Of a stretch of 9,485 nt of DNA, positions 1 through 7,183 are shown piece after piece. This DNA is from an uncultured bacterium (GTDB taxonomy: Bacteria > Bacillota > Clostridia > Oscillospirales > Acutalibacteraceae), in assembly GCA_905215105.1 (NCBI GenBank), contig CAJMOI010000070.1, positions 1 to 9,485 on the forward strand. The letters are read 5' to 3'. A model generated the notes under the pieces. That model had not been told where the DNA came from, ran no database searches, and saw only the letters and a program-made list of their open reading frames with translations. A program made the position numbers and the translations under genes. Numbering within the stretch: position 1 is the stretch's first letter; every line of letters begins with the position of its first letter.

Positions 1-1
1 C

Positions 2-157
2 GCTTCCCGAATGCTGGCCGGACGGCTGACCCGCAGCCGGCTGATTCAATTGCCGGAGCTGACCCGTCAAACCCGGGAAGCGGTGGACCGCAACGCCAAC
101 ACCCCCCTTCTGGTCACGGATTTCTGCGCCCGTCTCCGCTCCCTTTCGGGACAGTGA
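2..157 (+). CDS. holB: DNA polymerase III delta' subunit, C-terminal fragment
   Basis: Only the last 51 codons are inside the window; the gene starts upstream. The visible residues contain EAVDRNANTPLLVTDFCARL, which fits the C-terminal helical collar region of clamp-loader delta' subunits (the 'RNAN..LL...ARL' pattern). The protein would be part of the clamp loader that places the sliding clamp on primed DNA. Assignment rests on this short tail plus gene order: holB directly precedes ricT/yaaT in Bacillus and many other Firmicutes. It ends in TGA 98 bases before the ricT start. Without the neighbour the tail alone would be weak evidence. Confidence 0.72.
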   Translation, partial: ASRMLAGRLTRSRLIQLPELTRQTREAVDRNANTPLLVTDFCARLRSLSGQ

Positions 158-178
158 CCCGGGCGCACTTTCCTTTTC

Positions 179-208
179 TTGTGTAATATAACTGATTTAA
201 AATACAAA
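179..208 (+). promoter_or_regulatory. possible weak promoter ahead of ricT
   Basis: The 98-base gap between holB and ricT is strikingly AT-rich compared with its surroundings. A TTGTGT (179-184), 18 bases, then TACAAA (203-208) is a poor but possible sigma-A-type promoter. A TATAAA at 212-217 is an alternative -10. Read-through from holB could equally supply ricT, so this is only a candidate. Confidence 0.2.
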
Positions 209-255
209 ACGTATAAAACCGGAGTTTTCCGGATTTGGATAGATGGAGGAACGCA

Positions 256-1125
256 ATGGCCACAGTAATTGGAGTCCGTTTTAAAAACGTGGGAAAAATG
301 TACTATTTTGACCCCGGCGACGCCCGTCCCAAAAAGGGCGACCACGCCATCGTGGAAACTGCCCGGGGCGTAGAGTGCGGAGAAGTCACCATGGAGTGCC
401 GGGAGGTTTCCGACGACAATATCGTCCAGCCCCTGAAAAAAGTCATCCGCATCGCCACCAAAGAGGACCTGGCCCGGGTAGAGGACAACCACCGCCGGGA
501 AAAATCCGCTTTTGAAATCTGCTGCAAGAAAATCGCCGCCCACAAGCTGGAAATGAAGCTGGTGGACGTGGAATACACCTTTGACAACAGCAAAATCCTG
601 TTCTATTTCACCGCCGACGGACGGGTGGACTTCCGGGAACTGGTCAAGGATCTGGCGGGCGTGTTCCGCACTCGCATTGAACTGCGCCAGATCGGCGTCC
701 GGGACGAGTCCAAAATGCTGGGAGGTATCGGCATCTGCGGCCGTCCCTTCTGCTGCGCCACCTTCCTGGGCGGGTTCCAGCCGGTTTCCATCAAAATGGC
801 AAAGGAGCAGGGGCTGTCCCTGAACCCGGTGAAGATTTCCGGCGCCTGCGGACGGCTGATGTGCTGCCTGAAATACGAGCAGGAAGCCTATCAGGACCTG
901 CTGCGCTCCACCCCCAAGGTCAACGCCGTGGTCATCACGCCGGACGGAAAGGGGACTGTCATCGACCAGAACATCCTGACAGGAATGCTCACCATCCAGC
1001 TGGACAAAGCTCCCGACGCCGCCCCCAAAACCTTCCACATGAAGGAGGTCAAGGTGGTCCGGGACGGGCGGATTCATGTGAACAAAAAAGAGCTGGAGCA
1101 GCTGCGCTCCCTGGAAAAAGACTGA
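256..1125 (+). CDS. ricT: RicT/YaaT, PSP1-domain Fe-S protein of the Ric (Y-) complex
   Basis: 289 residues. The first ATG with a proper ribosome site (GGAGG at 245-249, 6 bases before ATG 256) is used; a TTG 21 bases upstream is open but sits ahead of that site. The PSP1 domain lies in the middle to C-terminal half and carries two cysteine motifs, GIGICGRPFCC (C161, C166, C167) and GACGRLMCC (C198, C203, C204). In Bacillus, RicT with RicA and RicF forms a complex that binds [4Fe-4S] clusters and acts with RNase Y in maturation of certain mRNAs; it also influences sporulation and competence. ricA and ricF are not in this window. holB lies directly upstream, as in Bacillus, and a strong terminator follows. 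The identification is secure; the role in this organism is inferred from the family. Confidence 0.93.
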   Translation: MATVIGVRFKNVGKMYYFDPGDARPKKGDHAIVETARGVECGEVTMECREVSDDNIVQPLKKVIRIATKEDLARVEDNHRREKSAFEICCKKIAAHKLEMKLVDVEYTFDNSKILFYFTADGRVDFRELVKDLAGVFRTRIELRQIGVRDESKMLGGIGICGRPFCCATFLGGFQPVSIKMAKEQGLSLNPVKISGACGRLMCCLKYEQEAYQDLLRSTPKVNAVVITPDGKGTVIDQNILTGMLTIQLDKAPDAAPKTFHMKEVKVVRDGRIHVNKKELEQLRSLEKD

Positions 1126-1141
1126 TGCTTCCGCTGATTCT

Positions 1142-1206
1142 CCCCTTTCCCCGGGGCGGGACCTGTTTTGACAGAAACCATCCCGCTCCGGAAGGGGTTT
1201 CTTTTT
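1142..1206 (+). terminator. strong, long rho-independent terminator after ricT
   Basis: The left arm 1142-1161 (CCCC TTT CC then CCGGGGCGGGA) pairs with 1181-1197 (TCCCGCTCCGGAAGGGG) over about 17 bp, with one G-T wobble and small bulges. It is followed by TTTCTTTTT at 1198-1206. The loop itself holds a small stem, CTGT/ACAG (1163-1166 with 1171-1174). It lies 16 bases past the ricT stop and should separate the holB-ricT transcript from the yfhO transcript. Confidence 0.75.
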
Positions 1207-1259
1207 GATACTCCCTGATTTTGAACCCCTCATTCTCTCGCTGACAGGAGGCGTAAATT

Positions 1260-3785
1260 TTGGAAACCTTGCGCGAAAAAATGGACAGGCGGCTGTTGGG
1301 CTGGCGTGCCAACCAGTATCTGAGAGCCTTCTGCTATGGGCTGGGACTGTCCTTTCTGGTGTTCCTGCCCTTTCTCATTGTGGACAACGGCCATTTCCTC
1401 TATTACGGGGACTTTAACGTACAGCAGGTGCCCTTTTATCGGATGTGCCATGACGCCATCCTTTCGGGCAACACCGGATGGAGCTGGACCACGGACCTGG
1501 GGGCGAACTTCATCGGCTCCTATACCTTCTATCTGCTGGGAAGCCCCTTTTTCTGGCTGACGCTGCTGTTTCCCAGTGAAGCGGTGCCCTATCTGATGGC
1601 TCCGCTGCTCATGCTGAAATTCGCTTTTGCGTCCCTGACCGGCTTTATTTACCTGCGGCGGTATGTCCGCCGGGAAAACTGGGCCGTCATCGGCGGTCTG
1701 CTCTATGCGTTTTCCGGCTTTTCCGTGTACAACGTGTTTTTCAACCACTTCCACGAAGCCATTGTCTTCTTCCCCCTGCTGCTGGCGGCTATGGACGAAT
1801 ATATGGAAACCCGGCGCAGAGGCGTGTTCGCACTGGCGGTATTCGCCTGCTGCCTGGTGAACTACTATTTCTTTGTGGGACAGGTAACCTTCTGCATTAT
1901 CTACTGGTTTGTGCGGATGTTTGCGGGCAGCTGGGAAATCTCCCTGAAGGACTTTCTGCTGCTGGCGCTGGAAGCAGTGCTGGGCGTAGGCATGGCCTGT
2001 GTGCTGCTGGTGCCGTCGGTGCTGGCAGTCTTGCAGAATCCCCGGGTGGACAATCCTCCCAGCGGCTGGAACGCTCTTCTTTATGACCGGAACCAGCGGT
2101 ACCTCCACATTCTCCAGTGCTTCTTCTTCCCGCCGGATATTCCCGCCCGGCCCAACTTCACGCCGGATTCCGGCTCCAAGTGGGCTTCTCTGGGGGCGTG
2201 GCTGCCCCTGTTCGGCATGACCGGCGTCATCGCATGGCTGCAAACCCGCCGCCGTCACTGGGTCAAGCGGATTCTGGTCATCTGCTTTGTCATGGCACTG
2301 GTGCCCATTCTCAATTCCGCGTTCCAGCTGTTCAACGCTTCCTATTATGCCCGGTGGTTCTACATGATTACCCTGATGATGTCTCTGGCCACCGTGCTGT
2401 CGCTGGAATCCTCCCGGGTCAACTGGAAACGGGCCATCACCTGGAATCTGGTCATTGTACTGGCCATTGCCCTGCCCATCGGCCTGATGCCCACCACGGA
2501 AACAGAGAACGGCCAGACCGTCACCAAATACGGTCTGGAGGAATTCCCCAGCCGCTTCTGGGCCTATGTGGCCATTGCCCTGCTCTGTCTGGGCATTCTG
2601 GCGGTGGTGTTCCGGTTTTATAAGCGAAACCCCCGGCTGTTCCGCCGGAGCATTGCCGCCTGTCTCGGTACGGTGTGCGTGGTGTATTCCATGTTTGTGC
2701 TGGCGCTGGGCAAAACCCAGAGCGAAAACGCCCACGACCATCTCCTGCCTTACAGCCTCAACGGCGGTGAGGATGTGGACGTTCCCGGCGGGCTGGAAAA
2801 TTGCCGCTCCGACTTTTACGATGCGCTGGACAACGCCGGCATGTTCTGGCAGATTCCCACCATTCAGGCCTTCCACAGCATTGTGCCCGGCTCCATTATG
2901 GAGTTTTACCCCACCGTGGGCGTCACCCGGGACGTGGGTTCCCGGCCGGAAGTGGAGCACTATGCCCTGCGGGGCCTGCTGTCGGTGCGCTGGCTCTTTG
3001 ACGACGACCACGACAGCAAGTATTTCGGCGGCGTCCTCCGGGATACGCCCCAGATGCCCGGCTGGACCTTTTACGAAAACCAGAACGGCTTCGATGTATG
3101 GGAAAACCAGTACTACATTCCCATGGGCTTCTGCTATGACCAGTACATCAGCCGAACCCAGTATGACAATCTTTCCGAGACCCAGCGGGAACAGGTGCTG
3201 CTGAAAGCGCTGGTGCTGGAAGACGAGGACGTGGCCCAATACGGCAGCCTGATGGAAGCCGTACAGGACCCCACCAAGCTGCCCTATTCGGAAAACGCCT
3301 ATCTCAGCGACTGCGAAGATCGCCGGGAAACCTCCTGCACTTCCTTCACCCGGGACAACGGCGGATTTACCGCTGTCAGCGAAGGGGACAAGGAGCGGCT
3401 GGTATTTTTCAGCGTTCCCTATGAAAGCGGCTGGAGCGCACAGGTAAACGGCGAGGAAGCGGAAATCGTCAAGGTCAACGTGGGCTTTATGGCGGTGAAA
3501 GTACCGGCAGGCACTTCGGAAATTCGCTTCAACTACCGGACCCCCGGCCTGACCGCCGGCGTGCTGGTAACGCTGGCCTGCGGACTGCTGCTGCTGTGCT
3601 ATGTGTTCCTGTTCCGCCATCTGGACAAAAAAGACCGGAAACCGGCCCGCCGTCCGGAGCTTCGAGCGGTTCCCGCCGCAGAAATGGCGGAAAAAACCGG
3701 GTATCACCTGACTTTCCCCCAGCCCCTGCGCCATGAGGAAACCGAGGAAAGGGATCATCCGGCAGCCGAAGAAGAGGAGGCGTGA
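1260..3785 (+). CDS. YfhO-family multi-spanning membrane protein (GT-C type glycosyltransferase-like)
   Basis: 841 residues, close to the usual YfhO length. The start is TTG: AGGAGG at 1246-1251 is 8 bases ahead of it, while the first in-frame ATG is 21 bases further on and lacks a site. About 13 hydrophobic segments occupy residues 21-484. An extracytoplasmic region spans about 485-765, then comes a last membrane helix (about 767-786) and a 55-residue charged tail ending in a run of Glu. The loop after the first helix has YYGDFNVQQVPFY (residues 48-60, D51), the type of acidic loop motif expected in GT-C enzymes, followed by WSWTTDLGANFIGSYTFYLL. In Bacillus and Listeria, YfhO-type proteins add sugars from undecaprenyl-phosphate-sugar to lipoteichoic acid outside the membrane. 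Partners of the CsbB/GtcA type are not next to it here, so the acceptor is unknown. It ends 2 bases before the next gene. Confidence 0.85.
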   Translation: METLREKMDRRLLGWRANQYLRAFCYGLGLSFLVFLPFLIVDNGHFLYYGDFNVQQVPFYRMCHDAILSGNTGWSWTTDLGANFIGSYTFYLLGSPFFWLTLLFPSEAVPYLMAPLLMLKFAFASLTGFIYLRRYVRRENWAVIGGLLYAFSGFSVYNVFFNHFHEAIVFFPLLLAAMDEYMETRRRGVFALAVFACCLVNYYFFVGQVTFCIIYWFVRMFAGSWEISLKDFLLLALEAVLGVGMACVLLVPSVLAVLQNPRVDNPPSGWNALLYDRNQRYLHILQCFFFPPDIPARPNFTPDSGSKWASLGAWLPLFGMTGVIAWLQTRRRHWVKRILVICFVMALVPILNSAFQLFNASYYARWFYMITLMMSLATVLSLESSRVNWKRAITWNLVIVLAIALPIGLMPTTETENGQTVTKYGLEEFPSRFWAYVAIALLCLGILAVVFRFYKRNPRLFRRSIAACLGTVCVVYSMFVLALGKTQSENAHDHLLPYSLNGGEDVDVPGGLENCRSDFYDALDNAGMFWQIPTIQAFHSIVPGSIMEFYPTVGVTRDVGSRPEVEHYALRGLLSVRWLFDDDHDSKYFGGVLRDTPQMPGWTFYENQNGFDVWENQYYIPMGFCYDQYISRTQYDNLSETQREQVLLKALVLEDEDVAQYGSLMEAVQDPTKLPYSENAYLSDCEDRRETSCTSFTRDNGGFTAVSEGDKERLVFFSVPYESGWSAQVNGEEAEIVKVNVGFMAVKVPAGTSEIRFNYRTPGLTAGVLVTLACGLLLLCYVFLFRHLDKKDRKPARRPELRAVPAAEMAEKTGYHLTFPQPLRHEETEERDHPAAEEEEA

Positions 3786-3787
3786 CC

Positions 3788-4183
3788 ATGGAATTTTCTG
3801 AACTGTGTGAACGGGCCTTTTCCGTGGTGGCTCCCCGAAAGCTTTCGGAAACCGCGGAAGCGGGCACGGTGGGCGCTGCTCTGGAAACCGACAGCGGCAA
3901 CGTCTATGTGGGAGTCTGTATGGACATCTCCTGTTCCATCGGTTTTTGCGCGGAACACGCCGCAGCCGCCGCCATGGTCACAGCCGGAGAAAACCGGGTG
4001 GTGAAAATGGTGGCAGTAAACCGGGACGGCGTTCCCATACCGCCCTGCGGACGGTGCCGGGAGCTGATTACCTCCCTTCATCCGGAAAACCGGGATGCAC
4101 TGGTACTGGTAGAACCGGGTACCATCCTGCCCCTGAAAGAGCTGCTGCCCTTTGACTGGAAAAAAACGGAGCCGCCCTGCTGA
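3788..4183 (+). CDS. cytidine deaminase-family protein, blasticidin-S-deaminase-like
   Basis: 131 residues, the normal length for the small tetrameric cytidine/blasticidin-S deaminases. ATG 3788 is chosen because GGAGG (3776-3780) lies 7 bases ahead; GTG 3782 would be too close. The zinc site is complete: C54-A-E56 (the Glu is the proton shuttle) and P86-C87-G-R-C90. The stretch PPCGRCRELITSLHP and the C-terminal LKELLPFDW resemble blasticidin-S deaminase more than housekeeping Cdd. The position that in Cdd holds the ribose-binding N-x-E motif reads C44-M-D46, with an additional C49. This makes plain cytidine an uncertain substrate. It follows yfhO after 2 bases and precedes hydF by 35, so it is probably co-transcribed. 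Family is sure, substrate is not. Confidence 0.85.
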   Translation: MEFSELCERAFSVVAPRKLSETAEAGTVGAALETDSGNVYVGVCMDISCSIGFCAEHAAAAAMVTAGENRVVKMVAVNRDGVPIPPCGRCRELITSLHPENRDALVLVEPGTILPLKELLPFDWKKTEPPC

Positions 4184-4218
4184 TGGGCCTGTGAGAATAG
4201 AAGAAAGGTGGATGTCTG

Positions 4219-5436
4219 ATGAGTCGTTTACATGAAACCCCCTCCGGCGAGCGGGTGCATATCAGCCTGTTCGGACGGAGAAACGCTGGCAAATCCAGCT
4301 TAATCAATGCCATTACCGGCCAGAGTCTGGCCATTGTTTCCGAGCAGAAGGGAACCACCACCGACCCGGTTTCCAAGGCCATGGAGCTGCTGCCTCTGGG
4401 CCCGGTGCTGGTCACCGACACTCCCGGTCTGGACGACGAGGGAGAGCTGGGCGCCCTTCGGGTAGAAAAAGCCCGTCAGGTGCTGGGAAAAACCGACATC
4501 GCCCTGCTGGTGGTGGACGCCTGTGCAGGGCTTTCTCCCGAGGACCGGGAACTGCTGGCCCTTCTGCGGGAGCGCAATCTGCCCCGGCTGCTGGTGATGA
4601 ACCAGTGTGACCGGCTGCCGGAAAACACACCCCGTCCCGCTCTGGAAGGGGAAACCACCCTGTGGGTCAGTGCAGCCACCGGGGAAAACATCCACCAGCT
4701 GAAAGAAGCCATTGCCGCCCTGCGTCCGGCTTCCGGCTCGGAAAAACGCATTGTGGCAGACCTGCTGTCCCCCGGCGATCTGGTGGTGCTGGTCACGCCC
4801 ATTGACGAAGCTGCACCTAAAGGCCGCCTGATTCTGCCCCAGCAGCAGACCATCCGGGACATTCTGGAAGCCGGCGCCATGGCCGCCGTCACCCGGGAAA
4901 CCGAGCTTCCCCAGACGCTGGCCGCCCTGAAAGCACCGCCCAGAATGGTGATTACCGATAGTCAGGCCTTCGCCAAGGTCTCCAAAGACGTGCCGGAAAC
5001 CGTGCCGCTGACCTCCTTCTCCATCCTCTTTGCCAGGTATAAGGGAAACCTGATGGGTGCTCTCCGGGGCGTGAAGGCACTGGAAACACTGGAGGACGGG
5101 GACAAGGTTCTGATTTCCGAAGGCTGTACCCATCACCGCCAGTGCAACGACATCGGCACCGTGAAGATTCCCGGCTGGATTCGGAAAAAGACCGGCAAAG
5201 AGCCGGAATTCGTCTTTACCAGCGGCGGAGAATTCCCCCAGGATCTGACCCCTTACCGGCTGATCGTCCATTGCGGCGGTTGTATGCTCAATGAACGGGA
5301 AATGCAGACCCGGGCTCGCCGTGCGGCGGAACAGGGCGTTCCCATGACCAACTACGGCATTCTCATCGCCCACATCACCGGCATTCTGGCCCGGAGTGTG
5401 GAGCTTTTCCCGGAAGCTGCTGCGCTGCTGGGATAA
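4219..5436 (+). CDS. hydF: [FeFe]-hydrogenase maturation GTPase HydF
   Basis: 405 residues, full length. ATG 4219 has AGGTGG (4206-4211) 7 bases ahead. The N-terminal Era-like GTPase domain shows G1 GRRNAGKS (19-26), a G2 Thr in KGTTTD, G3 DTPG (67-70), G4 NQCD (128-131) and G5 SAATGEN (151-157). The C-terminal cluster-binding domain has the HydF signature C303-x-H305 ... H351-C352-x-x-C355, which distinguishes it from Era and MnmE. HydF is the scaffold on which the 2Fe subcluster made by HydE and HydG is assembled and then delivered to the hydrogenase HydA. hydE, hydG and hydA are not in this window, so the maturation genes are scattered or distant. The gene implies an anaerobic, hydrogen-metabolising host. 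Confidence 0.95.
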   Translation: MSRLHETPSGERVHISLFGRRNAGKSSLINAITGQSLAIVSEQKGTTTDPVSKAMELLPLGPVLVTDTPGLDDEGELGALRVEKARQVLGKTDIALLVVDACAGLSPEDRELLALLRERNLPRLLVMNQCDRLPENTPRPALEGETTLWVSAATGENIHQLKEAIAALRPASGSEKRIVADLLSPGDLVVLVTPIDEAAPKGRLILPQQQTIRDILEAGAMAAVTRETELPQTLAALKAPPRMVITDSQAFAKVSKDVPETVPLTSFSILFARYKGNLMGALRGVKALETLEDGDKVLISEGCTHHRQCNDIGTVKIPGWIRKKTGKEPEFVFTSGGEFPQDLTPYRLIVHCGGCMLNEREMQTRARRAAEQGVPMTNYGILIAHITGILARSVELFPEAAALLG

Positions 5437-5480
5437 AACAGCCCCTACCCCATTCAATCCAACAGCAACGGAGGAATTCC

Positions 5481-6434
5481 ATGACACAAAACCGACCGCT
5501 CCGGGGACGATTTGCCCCAAGCCCCAGCGGCAGAATGCATCTGGGCAACCTGTTCTGCGCCTTAATGGCCTGGCTGCCGGTGCGGGCCTTTGGGGGCGAA
5601 ATGGTGCTTCGCATTGAAGATCTGGACCCCGACCGCTCCAAGCTGGAATATGCCCGCCAGATTGAGGACGACCTGCGCTGGTTTGGGCTGGACTGGGATG
5701 AGGGCGGCGAAGCCGGCGGACCCTGCGGCCCTTATTTCCAGAGCCGGAGACAGGAGCTCTATCGGGAATGCTTTGCCCGGCTGGAAGAAAAAGGGCTGGT
5801 CTATCCCTGCTACTGCACCCGCAGCGAGCTCCACGACGCACAGGCGCCCCACCGGGAGGACGGTATGCCCGTTTATTCCGGCCGGTGCCGCACGCTCTCC
5901 CAGCAGGAGCGGGAAACGCTGGCCCAGACCCGGAAGCCCGCCTTCCGGCTGATGGTACCCGACCGGGAAATCGTCTTTCAGGACGGTTTTCAGGGAGAAT
6001 ACCGGGAAAATCTGCGCCGGGACTGCGGGGACTTCATCATCCGCCGCTCCGACGGGATCTTTGCCTATCAACTGGCGGTGGTGGCCGACGACGGGGAAAT
6101 GAACATTTCCCAGGTGGTGCGGGGCTGTGATCTGCTGGACTCCACCCCCCGGCAGCTGTACCTCTATGAGCTGCTGGGCTACCCCGCCCCGGAATTTTAC
6201 CACATCCCCCTGATGATGTCCGGACAGACGGGCAAACGGCTTTCCAAACGGGACCGGGACAAGGATCTGGGCTGGCTCCGGAAGGAGTTTTCCCGGCCGG
6301 AGCCCATTCTGGGACAGCTGGGCCATATGGCGGGACTGCTGGACCGCCCCGAACCGGTGACGGCCCGGGAACTGGCACAGGTTTTTGCCAAAACGCCGCC
6401 GGAATTTCTGCAAAAAAAGGAGCTGACCCAATGA
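5481..6434 (+). CDS. gluQ: glutamyl-Q tRNA(Asp) synthetase (GluQRS)
   Basis: 317 residues, shorter than GluRS because the anticodon-binding domain is absent, which is diagnostic of GluQRS. ATG 5481 has GGAGG (5470-5474) 6 bases ahead. The class I signatures are GRFAPSPSGRMHLGNL (HLGN at 20-23) and GKRLSKRD (KRLSK at 252-256). The zinc site of the family is visible as C110-Y-C112 ... Y132-S-G-R-C136. The enzyme activates glutamate without tRNA and transfers it to queuosine at position 34 of tRNA(Asp) in the cytoplasm. The spacer between C112 and Y132 is 19 residues, longer than in the E. coli enzyme as I recall it. It lies 44 bases after hydF, and its last codons overlap the next start (ATGA at 6431-6434), so translation is coupled to trmN6. 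Confidence 0.92.
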   Translation: MTQNRPLRGRFAPSPSGRMHLGNLFCALMAWLPVRAFGGEMVLRIEDLDPDRSKLEYARQIEDDLRWFGLDWDEGGEAGGPCGPYFQSRRQELYRECFARLEEKGLVYPCYCTRSELHDAQAPHREDGMPVYSGRCRTLSQQERETLAQTRKPAFRLMVPDREIVFQDGFQGEYRENLRRDCGDFIIRRSDGIFAYQLAVVADDGEMNISQVVRGCDLLDSTPRQLYLYELLGYPAPEFYHIPLMMSGQTGKRLSKRDRDKDLGWLRKEFSRPEPILGQLGHMAGLLDRPEPVTARELAQVFAKTPPEFLQKKELTQ

Positions 6435-7183
6435 ACCAGGGCAAATGGGAGCCTCTCTCCCCGGAAATCTCCGTGCTGACCACCGCCGAGCACACCTTTA
6501 ACACCGATACCATCCTGCTGGCGTCCTTTGCCGCACCCAAAAGCCGGGAGCTCTGCGCTGATTTCGGCACCGGCTGCGGCACCATTCCTCTGTGGTGGGC
6601 TGCCAGAAGCCGCCCTGCCCGGATCTGGGCGGTGGAGCTACAGGAACAGGCCGCCGGACAGGCGGAGGAGTCCGTCCGCCGCAACGGGCTGGAATCGCTG
6701 ATTTCCGTGGTGCGGGCAGACCTGCGGGCACTGCCGAAAGTGCCCGGGATGGAAGAGCTGCACCTGATTTCCTGCAACCCGCCCTATCAGGCGGCGGGGG
6801 CAGGCATTGTCAGCACCGGCGGTCAGGAACGGCTGGCCCGCCATGAGCTTTCCTGCACCATGGAGGACGTGGTCAACGCGGCCTTTCCCCGGCTTCGCTG
6901 GGGCGGAAGGCTGTGCATTTGCCAGCGTCCCCAGCGTCTGGCGGACGCCATGGCCCTTTTCCGGCAAAAAGGGCTGGAACCCAAGCGGCTCCGGCTGGTA
7001 CAGCAGCGCCCAGGGAAAGCCCCCTTTCTCTTCCTGCTGGAGGGCAGAAGAGGCGGCAAGCCGGGTCTGACGGTGGAGCCGGTGCTGCTGATTGAAGGGG
7101 AAGGCGGCGGCCTTTCCCGGGAAATGGAAGAAATCTATGGAAACTACCGGGACTGCGCCGGAAAAAAGGAGTCGGAAACATGA
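6431..7183 (+). CDS. TrmN6/YabB-type N6-adenine methyltransferase
   Basis: 250 residues. ATG 6431 overlaps the gluQ stop and has AAGGAG about 8 bases ahead. It is a class I SAM-dependent methyltransferase: the SAM-binding motif is DFGTGCGTIPL (residues 44-54), an acidic residue follows at AVELQEQ, and the catalytic motif NPPY lies at 116-119, typical of N6-adenine methylation. It matches the YabB/YfiC family. E. coli YfiC (TrmN6) makes m6A37 in tRNA1(Val); the exact substrate of the Firmicutes members is less certain. The place directly before rsmI matches the Bacillus yabB-yazA-yabC order, with yazA lacking here. Its stop overlaps the rsmI start (ATGA, 7180-7183). Confidence 0.88.
   Translation: MNQGKWEPLSPEISVLTTAEHTFNTDTILLASFAAPKSRELCADFGTGCGTIPLWWAARSRPARIWAVELQEQAAGQAEESVRRNGLESLISVVRADLRALPKVPGMEELHLISCNPPYQAAGAGIVSTGGQERLARHELSCTMEDVVNAAFPRLRWGGRLCICQRPQRLADAMALFRQKGLEPKRLRLVQQRPGKAPFLFLLEGRRGGKPGLTVEPVLLIEGEGGGLSREMEEIYGNYRDCAGKKESET

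Noticed and set aside
219..232. Small hairpin CCGGA-GTTT-TCCGG between holB and ricT considered as a terminator
   Set aside because: Only 5 bp with a short loop and no real T-tract (ATTTGG follows). It is more likely chance, or a minor leader structure.
67..1233. A 388-codon open frame on the - strand opposite holB-ricT
   Set aside because: ricT is certain on the + strand, and this frame would run through the terminator and the intergenic AT-rich leader. No domain is visible.
1230..3758. An 842-codon open frame on the - strand opposite yfhO
   Set aside because: It is the antisense shadow of a GC-rich gene. The translation is rich in His, Gln and Gly with no recognisable domain, it lacks a ribosome site, and the + strand frame has clear YfhO features.
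4300..5841. A 513-codon open frame on the - strand across hydF and gluQ
   Set aside because: It spans two well-identified + strand genes and their junction, with low-complexity composition and no motif. It is a shadow frame.
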